Below, in pieces: positions 10,930 to 19,447 of a DNA stretch of 64,000 nucleotides. The position numbers and the translations under genes were made by a program. How positions within the stretch are numbered: the stretch's first letter is position 1; every line of letters starts with the position of its first letter. This stretch comes from Orientia tsutsugamushi (GTDB lineage: Bacteria > Pseudomonadota > Alphaproteobacteria > Rickettsiales > Rickettsiaceae). Location: positions 1,550,001 through 1,614,000 of the forward strand of contig NZ_LS398548.1 of the NCBI RefSeq assembly GCF_900327275.1, given 5' to 3'. The notes under the pieces were generated by a model, which did no database searches, was not told the origin of the DNA, and was given only the letters and a program-made list of their open reading frames with translations.

Positions 10930-11360
10930 AGATATAGGCAAAACGATTATTATTCAAACAGCCAAGAAGAACTATGAGAATTAAAGGATCAAATAGCTAG
11001 TAGAAAGGTAGTAATTTATTATCTCTGCTTCAAAGAGAAAGAGGATACAGCTTTTTTGAGGCAAAGGAATATTTGAAAAGCATCGTTGGAATGTCTAACG
11101 TTAGACAACAGTATCAGAGACATGCTAGCACTAACGATTCACAGCAATACACTCAACAACCTGAAAGTGTTAAAATTGCAAATGTTTAAAACTTGTATGA
11201 ACTATCAAGCAAAATACATGGTTATGAGGTAGATACAAGCCCAAGCGCAGAAGTTGAAATAGTAAAAAAGTATCTTGAAAATCGTGGTATTACTTTTGAC
11301 AAAAGCACTGCAAGTTCAGACTTAAAAGAAAGTATACTGTTTGATGCTGATGATGTATAG
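10930..11360 (+). pseudogene. Remnant of helicase/primase-like gene (Toprim upstream region)
   Basis: Translation from 10930 gives RYRQNDYYSNSQEEL and from 11013 gives LLSLLQRERGYSFFEAKEYLKS. Both match the broken primase-like gene at 34815-37485. The two parts are in different frames with an internal deletion. TGA and TAA stops interrupt both parts, and the match stops at a TAG at 11358-11360. It is a dead fragment. Confidence 0.75.
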
Positions 11361-11368
11361 TCATTTAC

Positions 11369-11446
11369 AATGAAGTTTGCGTATAAAATATCATGTTGGT
11401 AAATCTTATGATGCTATTATCGCTTTTTCTATACTCAAACTTCATT
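11369..11446. repeat. 76-bp hairpin with near-perfect terminal inverted repeats
   Basis: AATGAAGTTTGCGTAT at 11369-11384 pairs with ATACTCAAACTTCATT at 11431-11446, 15 of 16 positions. The 46 bases between contain no ORF. The right end touches the IS5 left end at 11448. This could be a MITE-like element or the ends of a lost IS. Confidence 0.5.
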
Positions 11447-11447
11447 A

Positions 11448-12352
11448 GACTTCTTTCGAAACTAGAGAATGATGTAGAATGGTGTTATAAAAATCTAATT
11501 TGAAGTAATAATGAAATTAGATCAGATTAAAGAGTTAAAGGATGAAAAATTTCGTTGATTAACAGGAGTAAGGAAGAGGACATTTTCAAAGATGGTGGAT
11601 ATTTTGAGGAAAGCTGATGGTCTTAAGAAATCAAAAGGTGGACGTAAAAATAAGCTCAATTTGGAGGAACAGTTGCTGATGGTGTTAGAATACCTTAGAG
11701 AATACCGTACTTATTTCCATATAGGTCAGAACTATGGAATTAGTGAAAGTTCAGCATATAAAGCTGTAAAATGGGTAGAAGACAGCCTAGTTAAACACCA
11801 AAACTTTGCTCTTCCAGGCCGTAAAGCTTTAATGAAGAGTGATATGAATTATGAAGTAGTCTTGATTGATGATACTGAGAGTCCTATAGAAAGACCTAAA
11901 AAAAACAAAAATTCTATTATTCAGGAAAGAAGAAAAGGCATACACTAAAAACTCAAATAGTGGTAGATAAGAAAACGCGCCAAGTAATATGTACAGATTT
12001 TTCTAACGGTAAAAAACATGACTTTAGATTATTTAAGAAATCCAAAATTCTTATCCATCCTAAGGTAAAAGTGATTACTGATACAGGATATCAAGGCATA
12101 CAAAAAATTCACAATAATTCTGAATTACCAAAGAAAAAAAGCAAGAAAAATCCTTTAACTAAAAATGATAAAAAGAATAATCATAGGTTAGCAGTAGCAA
12201 GAGTTGTGAATGAAAACGTTATTGGTATGCTAAAACGCTCCAAAATTATTGCTGACAAATATCGAAATAGAAGTAAAAGATTCTCTCTTAGATTTAATTT
12301 GATCTCTGGCATTTATAATTTTGAACTACCTTAACCAGTTTCGAAAGAGGCC
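11448..12352 (+). mobile_element. IS5-family insertion sequence, copy 2 (complete, 905 bp)
   Basis: The left end GACTTCTTTCGAAACTAG and the right end, which reads inward as GGCCTCTTTCGAAACTGG, form imperfect terminal repeats. A TA dinucleotide flanks each side (11446-11447 and 12353-12354), consistent with a 2-bp target duplication. The right end abuts an IS982 transposase fragment. The transposase carries a nonsense mutation, so this copy is probably inactive. Confidence 0.85.
11511..12334 (+). pseudogene. IS5-family transposase, nonsense in orfA
   Basis: The original start is the ATG at 11511, as in copy 1. A CGA codon has become TGA at 11556-11558, so only an internal ATG at 11592 opens the rest of orfA. 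orfA ends at 11948 and orfB runs on to 12334 in the -1 frame. The slippery heptamer A AAA AAC is at 11900-11906. The DDE triad is visible: LIDDTES, ITDTGYQ and the Glu in VVNENVIG. Confidence 0.85.
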
Positions 12353-12354
12353 TA

Positions 12355-12562
12355 ATAACTTCTTATCTTGTATGTCCAATAAATATGTTTTCATATCTTT
12401 ACGAAGATTAGTAAATAAACGTAGACCATTGGAGAAGAGTTGATGAAATAACTCTTCAGATATGTAAGCTTTATCACCAAACAATTTACCAGATAAGCCT
12501 TTAGAAAAAAACGAAGATACAGATAGGTCGCTTTTATTGCTTTTAGTAATTTTAACTGACAT
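12355..12562 (-). pseudogene. IS982-family transposase fragment
   Basis: About 70 codons match the DDE region of IS982-type transposases: SGKLFGDKAYIS, then LFHQLFSNGLRLFTNLRKDMK. The fragment stops where the IS5 element ends, and the C-terminal part with the final catalytic Glu is not found on the other side of the IS5. It is therefore a remnant rather than a simply interrupted copy. Confidence 0.7.
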
Positions 12563-12720
12563 TATTTCGCCTTTATTATTGATTTAAAGATGTTCTATAG
12601 GAAAAATTAGTCTTCTAAGGCAGATAGTATAAGTATGAAGATTTATATAGGTTTGGCATAATGATTTTTGTCAACCTTTTGAACAAAAATTTGATGGTAA
12701 TTTGTAAAAAAATTATTTTC

Positions 12721-12758
12721 TAAAACACCTACTATAGCTGTATTTTTGGAGATGAAAA
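12721..12758 (+). promoter_or_regulatory. Conserved leader of initiator gene (allele 1)
   Basis: CTAAAAC, CCTACTATA, a CTG and a TTTTTGGAG ribosome-binding site occur in the same order before the initiator gene at 54607. The sequences between the motifs have diverged. TATAGC or CTATAG may be a -10 element. GGAG at 12748-12751 sits 7 bases before the ATG. Confidence 0.45.
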
Positions 12759-14198
12759 ATGCGACCTGTAGTATTCGATTTTTTAACTAATAGTTGTAAT
12801 ATTATTAAAAAAAATAGTAACAATAATGACACAATATTTTATAACTTTATTGGAAATATCATTCCACCAGAATGGAGAAAGCTAACTGGAGATAATGGAA
12901 AAGCATTAAGTAAAACATCTAAACAGCTTTTATCATTCATAGTATTTAGACTACATATCTATTACAACAAAGATATAGATGAATTACAGGAAAGTTATCA
13001 GCTTTATGAAGATAAGCTGAATGTTGGTCAAAGAAGAGTTAGGCAATGCTTAGTAGAATTAAGAGATGCAGGTTTTATTGAAATTGAAAATAGGACAATC
13101 ATTAAAGACAATCTTAAGTTACGTAATGTCCCTTGCATAAAAATTCTGAAAAATTTTCAGCACTATAGCGAAAAAGGAAAAGAAGAAAATATAGCCTTAC
13201 CAGAAAAAAAATTTCGTCCCAACCTGAAAGAAATTTCAGGTCAACCTGAAACTTTTTTCAGGGACATATATAGATATATAAAAAAATCTAAAATATCTAG
13301 ATCTACTGAAGGTGAGTTAGTAGAGAATAAAAAAAATGAAAATGAAGAACAAAATTTTCAAAATGTTGATGATTTTGAAAATGATATACGAACTTCAACT
13401 AAAAATTGTAATCAAGACATTGAATCACTAATAACAAAAATTCTCAAGTCTTCGAATGGTAAAAAAGAATGGTTCAAAAGGTACAGGCTAGAAGAGTTTT
13501 ACCCACTAACACCAGAAGATGCAGTTGCACTGCAACACAAGTCTGATAGAGGTTTCAACATATACTTTATCAACAAATTGCTATTAAAGCTAGCAGATCA
13601 ATATTCGAATTATCATTTTGGCTGTAAGGCATCAGTTCTAAACTATATGGCAAAAGCGTTAGCGAATGAATTACGAACTACTGATCAGGCAAATAGAGAC
13701 AACTGTGGATTTGATAACGAATTTAATAAGGAAAAATATCTTACTCAAATTGAAACAAGCGCAAATCTTAGTAAGGAAAGTCAGTTGAAGCATAAAATTG
13801 CTGGTTCTTTTGAAGCAGCTATGGCTTATCAAATTTTGACTTCTTGTAGTTTTGGGCCAGCGGTTCGAACTAGGTTTTTTGTTAAGTTGCTTAAAAATAT
13901 CACACTAACAGAATGTGATGAATCAAAGATATTACAAGCTGTACAAGATGTATATGGATACGAAATTCAAGAATTGCAAGTTACACCATTTGAGCAACCT
14001 ACAACTGTTTCACAGAAACAAATCAATGAAGAAGAGTATCTCTTGAATCTCAGTAAACAACTGGGCTCTAACTCGACTTGGTACAAAGTACGAGAATCTT
14101 TAGTTACATGTTATGGTCAAGCTATCGATAAATCATGGTTTAGCAAATTAGAAGTTATAAATGAAGATAGTGTTAACAATAAGATATTCTATAGGTAA
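12759..14198 (+). CDS. Replication initiator-like protein (winged helix plus DnaA-N-like), 3' truncated
   Basis: The 479-aa product has an N-terminal region with a winged-helix look (VGQRRVRQCLVELRDAGFIEIENRTI, about residues 88-113). A low-complexity linker, a conserved central domain (YPLTPEDAV to YGYEIQELQVTPF) and a C-terminal segment LGSNSTWYKVRESL...SWFSKLEVINED follow. The last segment resembles the DnaA N-terminal domain, with its W...W pattern and the predicted beta strands after it. The match to the full-length gene at 54607 ends at about 14189 (NKIF). The final ~25 residues are replaced by YR and a stop. No dnaB follows; an integrase does. Initiator function is inferred from the DnaA-like domain and from dnaB adjacency in the other copies. 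Confidence 0.6.
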   Translation: MRPVVFDFLTNSCNIIKKNSNNNDTIFYNFIGNIIPPEWRKLTGDNGKALSKTSKQLLSFIVFRLHIYYNKDIDELQESYQLYEDKLNVGQRRVRQCLVELRDAGFIEIENRTIIKDNLKLRNVPCIKILKNFQHYSEKGKEENIALPEKKFRPNLKEISGQPETFFRDIYRYIKKSKISRSTEGELVENKKNENEEQNFQNVDDFENDIRTSTKNCNQDIESLITKILKSSNGKKEWFKRYRLEEFYPLTPEDAVALQHKSDRGFNIYFINKLLLKLADQYSNYHFGCKASVLNYMAKALANELRTTDQANRDNCGFDNEFNKEKYLTQIETSANLSKESQLKHKIAGSFEAAMAYQILTSCSFGPAVRTRFFVKLLKNITLTECDESKILQAVQDVYGYEIQELQVTPFEQPTTVSQKQINEEEYLLNLSKQLGSNSTWYKVRESLVTCYGQAIDKSWFSKLEVINEDSVNNKIFYR

Positions 14199-14616
14199 AG
14201 GTGCAAAGACATATCAAATATAAGGAAGAAGAAAAGTTAATTTTTATTAACTTCTACACTTTATAGAACCTACTATTAACTTGTGTTAATTTTTATTAAT
14301 ATTTTTAATCAAGCTTCAACCTTAACTATAAACATATTTGCAATATTTGTCAATATAACAAAAAAATTAAAGCAAAAGGTTGACAAAAGGTTGACAGAAA
14401 ATTTAGGAAATTGGTGATCAGTTTTCAATCTAGAGGTTAATCTAATGATCAAAAAATATATACAACCTGGGATTGATAAGTGATTTTCAAGTTATATGTA
14501 TTATGAACAAATTAGTATAAAAAATTTGATATCAAAAAAAGCATAATTTATATCAGATGTTCAATAAAACGTAATATATATTAATAATATCAACATTAAT
14601 ATTATGTGGGGTAATT
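14199..14616. other. Non-coding region between initiator remnant and integrase
   Basis: This is very A+T-rich. It holds a tandem duplication of AAAAGGTTGAC (14374-14384 and 14385-14395) and two copies of TTAATTTTTATTAA-like sequence near 14237 and 14287. The repeats could be integrase arm-binding sites, and one copy of the attachment site may lie here; neither is proven. Confidence 0.4.
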
Positions 14617-15846
14617 ATGCCTTCAATATCATCATCATCAAAGTTTACAAAGCGGTCATTAAATAAAATTAAAATTCCTAAGGGAGAAACATTATTAATT
14701 ATCCACCATCCATATATAAGAGGACTTAAACTGAAAATCTCATGTACAGTCTGTGGAGGAAAAGTAAGAAAAACATGGATTTTAGAACAAAAATATAAAA
14801 ACCAGAGTTTAAAAATAAGGATAGGAGAATTTCCATATGTATCTATTAAAGAAGCTATAAAAAAAGCAATAGAATTAAAGACATTAATGGCGAACGGAAT
14901 AGATCCGAGAGAAGTAAAACGTCAACAACAGATAGAAGAAAATGAGAATCGTATAAAAGAAAGACAAGAGATTACATTCAAAGAGCTGTGTTATAAGTAT
15001 ATTGAAGAGTATAGCAAAATATATACTACAAACTGGAAAGAGTATGCTGACAGAGTACATACTCATGCACAAGCATTATATGAAAAAAAGATAAGTAAGA
15101 TTCGAATGAGTGATATTCAACAAATATTCAATGATATCAGCAAAAAGGGAAAATATGCCACAGCAAATCTAATACTACTAACCTTACGCACTATATTTAA
15201 TAAGGCAATAAAATGGGGATTAATAGAAAACAATCCTACTCTAGGGATAGAGAAGCATAAAATGCAAGCAAGAGAGAGACGTCTAAGTTACGATGAAATG
15301 AGTAGACTTTTACCCGTATTATGCGGAAAAGCAACTCCATTGATAAGAGATTTTGCATTACTAGCGTTATATACTGGAGCTAGAAAAACTAATGTATTAG
15401 AGATGGAATGGGACAATATAGATTTTGAAAGAAAAATATGGCATATACCAAAAACTAAGAACGGAAAGGCGCAAAATATACCATTAACAGATGAGGCAAT
15501 GGAAATATTGCAAGCAAGGAAATTCACATCTGAAAGTAAATGGGTACTACCAAGTGCTAGCGCAAGCGGACACTTAGAGCGGCCAAATAACTCATGGCAT
15601 AGGGTTTGTAAAAAGGCAGGCATAAAAAATTTAAGGATACACGATCTAAGAAGGACGTTGGCAAGTTGTATGTCAGATGCAGGTGCAAGTCAGAAAACAA
15701 TTAGCACAGCATTGAATCATATGAATTCAAACTCAACAATGCATTATACTATAGCTTGTATGGAGTTAGTGCGACAGTATATGTCTAAGGCTACAAAAAT
15801 AATTAGGGAATGTGCTGAAAATTATAATATTTATAATACTATCTGA
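14617..15846 (+). CDS. int: Tyrosine site-specific integrase of the element
   Basis: The 409-aa protein has the layout of P4/phage-type integrases: an N-terminal DUF4102-like arm-binding domain (residues 1-100), a SAM-like core-binding domain (about 118-205) and a catalytic domain. The catalytic residues are visible: Arg256 in YTGARKTN, a Lys in KTKNGK (about 281-284), His342 and Arg345 in HDLRRT, His368 in LNH and the nucleophile Tyr377 in MHYT. It is intact. The ATG at 14617 follows GTGGGGTAATT. It should catalyse integration and excision of the element. Confidence 0.9.
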   Translation: MPSISSSSKFTKRSLNKIKIPKGETLLIIHHPYIRGLKLKISCTVCGGKVRKTWILEQKYKNQSLKIRIGEFPYVSIKEAIKKAIELKTLMANGIDPREVKRQQQIEENENRIKERQEITFKELCYKYIEEYSKIYTTNWKEYADRVHTHAQALYEKKISKIRMSDIQQIFNDISKKGKYATANLILLTLRTIFNKAIKWGLIENNPTLGIEKHKMQARERRLSYDEMSRLLPVLCGKATPLIRDFALLALYTGARKTNVLEMEWDNIDFERKIWHIPKTKNGKAQNIPLTDEAMEILQARKFTSESKWVLPSASASGHLERPNNSWHRVCKKAGIKNLRIHDLRRTLASCMSDAGASQKTISTALNHMNSNSTMHYTIACMELVRQYMSKATKIIRECAENYNIYNTI

Positions 15847-15872
15847 CTGATATAAACGTTGTGGTAAGAATA

Positions 15873-15891
15873 GTGCGACTTCATGTCGCAC
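15873..15891 (+). terminator. Perfect 7-bp hairpin after integrase
   Basis: GTGCGAC, loop TTCAT, GTCGCAC form a strong hairpin 27 bases after the integrase stop. A TGCATGCATGTATG stretch follows rather than a T-tract. GTGCGAC is also the first 7 bases of the group II introns here. No intron body follows. Confidence 0.45.
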
Positions 15892-16014
15892 ATGCATGCA
15901 TGTATGTAAACTAATTATTGCAGGTAAAATCTATGTTTGAAGATATTTAGCTAATTTAAACATTATAGTAGTAGAATGAGAAATCTCATGCTACAATTGG
16001 GGCTAAAGGTGATT

Positions 16015-16311
16015 ATGCAAAATCAAAAATTATGTTGGGCATTATCGAGGCCATTGAAGTATATGGGTTTGAGCATTGATGAATGGGGAGTAGTGCTAGC
16101 TGGAGTAGCTCCAGGAATTGTACTACTAAACAGCAGGCATGCTAAATTAGGCCTAGCATTTATGGTTGGAGGAATTGCTCTATGTTATTGCTTTAAGAAA
16201 TTTAAGAAGGTATCGGAGAATTTTTTGCTAAAAAGTTTTTTAGTAGCTAAAGGTTTATTGCCAGCTCCATTAGGATATTCAAGATTGCTGGGCAAAAAAG
16301 TTGGCAAATAA
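16015..16311 (+). CDS. traL: F-type conjugation protein TraL
   Basis: This is a 98-aa inner-membrane protein with two hydrophobic segments (VVLAGVAPGIVLL and GLAFMVGGIALCYCF) and a basic C-terminus, as in the F-plasmid TraL/VirB3 family. I chose the ATG at 16015 because AAAGGTG is just upstream and the length then fits the family (91 aa in F). The frame opens upstream at 15976. It is the first gene of the tra operon. Its stop overlaps the traE start (TAATG). Confidence 0.8.
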   Translation: MQNQKLCWALSRPLKYMGLSIDEWGVVLAGVAPGIVLLNSRHAKLGLAFMVGGIALCYCFKKFKKVSENFLLKSFLVAKGLLPAPLGYSRLLGKKVGK

Positions 16312-16862
16312 TGAATCATCTCTTTAAGCAAAATGCTATACAAGAGCTGGTTAAATATAATAAATGCTTACTTTCAGTAACTATATTGCTAGCTGCAGCT
16401 AATATAATTGCGATAATGGCTGCAATTACCAAAGAAGAAAAGTGGTTATTAATTCCAGCAATGGAGCCTGATCGTAAAATGATGGTTTCATCAAAAAATT
16501 ACCATGAAACCTATTTAAAGGAATGGGCAATTTATGTGACGAAACTCTTATTTACTACTTCTCCAAATGAGGTAGAAAGACAAATAGCAGACATGAAAGT
16601 GGCATCTAGTAATACTGAATCTTTAAATAAATTTTTTCATGATCATTTGCAATTTGTTAAAGGCTCAAATGTATCTTCAGTCTTTTTTCCAAAAAAGATT
16701 GAAGTGATAAAGGATGGAGTATTAATTAGTGGAACGCTTCGTTATTGGTTTAGCGATAGTAAAGATATAGCTGTCGATAAGACTTACCTTTTGACTTACA
16801 AGCAAACTCCTAATTACCTTTTATTGTTGACTGGTGTTAAAGAGAATGGAATAAAAAAATGA
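16311..16862 (+). CDS. traE: F-type conjugation protein TraE
   Basis: The 183-aa protein has one N-terminal membrane helix (LLSVTILLAAANIIAIMAA) and a periplasmic domain with the conserved tract YLKEWAIYVTKLLFTTSP. This is the TraE/VirB8-like organisation. It overlaps traL by 1 base and traK by 4 bases, indicating translational coupling. Function by family: assembly component of the mating-pair-formation channel. A fragment resembling its coding sequence (LQFVKGSNVS) also occurs out of context near 17490. Confidence 0.85.
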   Translation: MNHLFKQNAIQELVKYNKCLLSVTILLAAANIIAIMAAITKEEKWLLIPAMEPDRKMMVSSKNYHETYLKEWAIYVTKLLFTTSPNEVERQIADMKVASSNTESLNKFFHDHLQFVKGSNVSSVFFPKKIEVIKDGVLISGTLRYWFSDSKDIAVDKTYLLTYKQTPNYLLLLTGVKENGIKK

Positions 16863-17347
16863 GTATTAGATTTTTGAGATTTATCATATGGTTTATTGCT
16901 TTGGTAAACGTTAATAATATATATGCAGTAGAATATGAGTTAGAAGCTGACAATTTACTAAAGCTTGAGATTTCTGATAGTGGGCCAACAAGAATTAATC
17001 TTAAAGATGAAAAAATTAATGATATTTTTATGTATCCTCAAAATGCAGCTGAAGTTGTAGTTCATGAGTCTGGATTTTTGTTTATTGTTCCACGAGAAGA
17101 AGGAAACAAGGTTTATTTAACAGTAATAGGAGAATACAAAACAATTCAGGATTTAATGTTAACTTTTACTCCAAAAACTCCAAGCCCTATAATGCTTGTT
17201 AATGCTGCTACAAAAATAGAGGAAAAGGATAATTCAAAACAAAACAATAACAATTTGTTCAGTAATGACCTTAATACAAAAGAATTAACAGCGAAACCTT
17301 CTAAAAAACAAAGTAGAAATACTAAGAAAAAAATAAAACTGGCTTAA
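16859..17347 (+). CDS. traK: F-type conjugation protein TraK, short
   Basis: A signal peptide (FLRFIIWFIALVNVNNIYA) precedes a TraK/VirB9-type N-terminal domain (RINLKDEKINDIFMYPQ, FLFIVPREEGNKVYLTV). The product is 162 aa against about 240 in F. The usual C-terminal secretin-like domain is missing and the protein ends in a Lys/Asn-rich tail. The DNA encoding this tail is duplicated about 273 bp downstream, so the 3' end may have been lost by rearrangement. By family it is the periplasmic/outer-membrane part of the channel with TraB and TraV. Confidence 0.75.
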   Translation: MSIRFLRFIIWFIALVNVNNIYAVEYELEADNLLKLEISDSGPTRINLKDEKINDIFMYPQNAAEVVVHESGFLFIVPREEGNKVYLTVIGEYKTIQDLMLTFTPKTPSPIMLVNAATKIEEKDNSKQNNNNLFSNDLNTKELTAKPSKKQSRNTKKKIKLA

Positions 17348-17360
17348 AGTGCTAGTTTTT
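17335..17360 (+). terminator. Hairpin with T-tract at end of traK
   Basis: AAAACTGGC (17335-17343) pairs with GCTAGTTTT (17351-17359) with one G-T pair and a 7-nt loop, followed by another T. It overlaps the traK stop. It resembles an intrinsic terminator or attenuator inside the tra operon. Confidence 0.5.
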
Positions 17361-17607
17361 ACTTCAAAGACTTAAAGTTCTACAAAGATTATTAATTAAA
17401 ACCGCTTCAAAGTAAAATTTCACTGGTATGGAATTAACTAGCATTAGGAGAATAATGCAAAATTTACTAATAAGCAATAACAATGTTCATATGCAATTTG
17501 TTAAAGGCTCAAATGTGTCTTCACCAATTTGTTCAGTAATGATGTTAATACAAAAGAATTAACAGCAAAACCTTCTAAAAAACAAAGTAGAAATACTAAG
17601 GAAAAAT

Positions 17608-17632
17608 AAAACTGGCTTAAAATGCTAGTTTT
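17608..17632 (+). terminator. Second copy of the traK hairpin
   Basis: AAAACTGGC (17608-17616) and GCTAGTTTT (17624-17632) repeat the hairpin of 17335-17360 within the duplicated segment. It lies about 120 bp before the pilin-like gene. Confidence 0.45.
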
Positions 17633-17753
17633 TACTTCAAAGCCTTAAAGTTCTGGTAGGGTATCTGAAACTCTCTTCAAAGTAAAATTTCATTCAACGT
17701 GGAATTCACTAGCACTAGGAGAATAATGCAAAATTTACTAATAAGCAATAAAA

Positions 17754-18089
17754 ATGTTCATATATCAAAAATCTCGACTAAATATGCTAAACCCTACATT
17801 TGGAATACAGTGGAATAATGTAGTTGTAGGGCTGTTAATTATTATAATTACTGCTTGTGTTTTTTCTTTTGAGCCAGCATTAGCTGATACTCTTGAAGGG
17901 CAGCTTAATAAAATAGACGGACTTTTTAGTGGAAAACTAAAAACAATAGGTATATCAAGTGCAACTATTCTATCATCGATTTGGGCTGTAGCAAGAGGCA
18001 ATATAAAGCTTGCCGGAGTAATGGTAGCAATTGGTGTTATTTTAGGCTTTTACCTAGATTGGATTGCCGGTGGTATGAAAATTAATTGA
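17754..18089 (+). CDS. Pilin-like protein (TraA/VirB2 type)
   Basis: The 111-aa product has a long N-terminal hydrophobic leader ending in FEPALADTLEGQ, a likely signal-peptidase site. Two further hydrophobic helices follow (TILSSIWAVARGNIKLAGVMVAIGVILGF). Small size, leader and two helices are typical of F and VirB2 pilins. In F the pilin gene precedes traL; here it lies between traK and traB. The start is uncertain. A strong AGGAG-ATG at 17725 opens a different 30-codon frame, and in-frame ATGs are at 17754 and 17784. The leader belongs to the duplicated block. Confidence 0.6.
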   Translation: MFIYQKSRLNMLNPTFGIQWNNVVVGLLIIIITACVFSFEPALADTLEGQLNKIDGLFSGKLKTIGISSATILSSIWAVARGNIKLAGVMVAIGVILGFYLDWIAGGMKIN

Positions 18090-18127
18090 TAAGGTAGAAA
18101 CATTAACATTCAAAAAGCGGAGGAATA

Positions 18128-19447
18128 GTGGAACAGGACAATTCAGACAATAATAATACAAAAGAAGAAGATTTAGAGCTAAATGATAAACCAAAGGCTG
18201 AATCTGTTAGGCCTAATAGCAAGTTATCAGAATTAACAAATATCATTCGTAGAAAGCCAGTAATTGCCTTAACTTTTATAAGCATCACAATAATGGTTGT
18301 TTCATATTTTTTATCTGAAAGTGGTAAAACGAAAGAATCTATAATTTTTATTGAAAATCGTGAGTCAAGAGAAGCGATTTCTGGAATAGAACAAGCTGTA
18401 GATTTGAGAGCAAAATGGACAGAAGAAATACTTAATGAAGTCAAAACATTAAAAGATAGATTTGAAAGTGTAATAGACAGCAGATATTTAGAAATTACAG
18501 CCCAAATTAATAATTTTAACCAAAAACTTGAGATATTGGAGAATCAGCCTAAGCAGAGTCTATATAATAATGATAGTGATGAATTTAGTTCTGATCTTAA
18601 TCATCATATTTCAAATTCACCACATGATAACAAAACAGAGCAAGCTCCTGTACAATCATTTGTCAATCTTAGGAGAGCTGAATCTGAGCAAAAAAAAAAT
18701 GTTGAGAACTATGTTACTAGCGGTAGTTCTGCTAGAGCTGTGCTACTTACTGGAGTCGTTGTAGGTACTGGAACAAACAGCTCTTCATCACCAGAACCAA
18801 TTGTTCTGCAGTTGCTTGATACAGCAATTCTTTATAATAAATATAAAACTGATCAAATCAAAAATGCAATTTTAATTGGATCCTGTAACGGAGAGATGTC
18901 CTCAGAGAGAGCTAAATGTCGCATCGAAACTCTTTCAGTAGTCAATAACCAAGGAGATATTATCGAAAAAAAGGTGGAAGGCTGGTTGATAGGCGAAGAC
19001 GGACGTTCTGGAATTAAAGGAATCGTGGTAGATAAATCGTCTAACATAGCAAGCATGGCTGCATTAAATGGAGTATTTAGCAGTATAGCTAAGTTTCTGC
19101 AATCTAAGGCTATTAAACCTGATATGCTACCAACTTTAAACCTAGTAGCTGGAGGCCAACAACAAGAGTTTCAGATTGGAGATGCGCTTCAGTCTGGAGC
19201 TTACGCTGGAGCTAGCAATGCTTTTGATAAGCTAGCTGATTTTGCTATAAAACGAGCTGATTCTATGAGCCCAGTCGTTCTTATTGCGTCAGGTAGAGTC
19301 ATCGATGTTGTATTTAAAAAAGGTTTTGACTTATGTGAGCCCAAGAAGAAGCCACATAATTTAACTTATTCACAATCAACTAACAATGAAAAAGTTAATT
19401 TGCATAATAAATTCGATCAATCACAAAAGTTAGAGGAGCATTTATAA
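18128..19447 (+). CDS. traB: F-type conjugation protein TraB
   Basis: The product is 439 aa and starts at GTG behind GCGGAGG. It has an N-terminal cytoplasmic acidic region, a membrane helix (PVIALTFISITIMVVSYFL), a coiled-coil stretch (residues 90-140) and a conserved TraB/VirB10 beta domain (LLTGVVVGTG..., AILIGSCNGEMSSERAKCRIETLS, VEGWLIGEDGRSGIKG). F TraB is about 475 aa. By family it spans from inner to outer membrane in the core complex. Its stop overlaps the traV start. Confidence 0.88.
   Translation: MEQDNSDNNNTKEEDLELNDKPKAESVRPNSKLSELTNIIRRKPVIALTFISITIMVVSYFLSESGKTKESIIFIENRESREAISGIEQAVDLRAKWTEEILNEVKTLKDRFESVIDSRYLEITAQINNFNQKLEILENQPKQSLYNNDSDEFSSDLNHHISNSPHDNKTEQAPVQSFVNLRRAESEQKKNVENYVTSGSSARAVLLTGVVVGTGTNSSSSPEPIVLQLLDTAILYNKYKTDQIKNAILIGSCNGEMSSERAKCRIETLSVVNNQGDIIEKKVEGWLIGEDGRSGIKGIVVDKSSNIASMAALNGVFSSIAKFLQSKAIKPDMLPTLNLVAGGQQQEFQIGDALQSGAYAGASNAFDKLADFAIKRADSMSPVVLIASGRVIDVVFKKGFDLCEPKKKPHNLTYSQSTNNEKVNLHNKFDQSQKLEEHL

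Larger units (their letters stand above)
17255..17760 (+). repeat. Direct duplication covering traK 3' end and leader of the next gene
   Basis: Two copies about 273 bp apart start at 17255 and 17528. Each runs through the end of traK, a hairpin, TTACTTCAAAG, and the leader AGGAGAATAATGCAAAATT. They differ at scattered bases. The first is interrupted near 17490 by sequence resembling traE (CAATTTGTTAAAGGCTC). Confidence 0.8.

Noticed and set aside
12759-14198. Chromosomal dnaA
   Set aside because: There is no AAA+ domain or Walker motif; only the DnaA domain-I-like segment is seen, at the wrong end of the protein.
15873-15900. A third group II intron beginning at GTGCGAC
   Set aside because: No intron domains, reverse transcriptase or domain V follow; only the 7-base start is shared.
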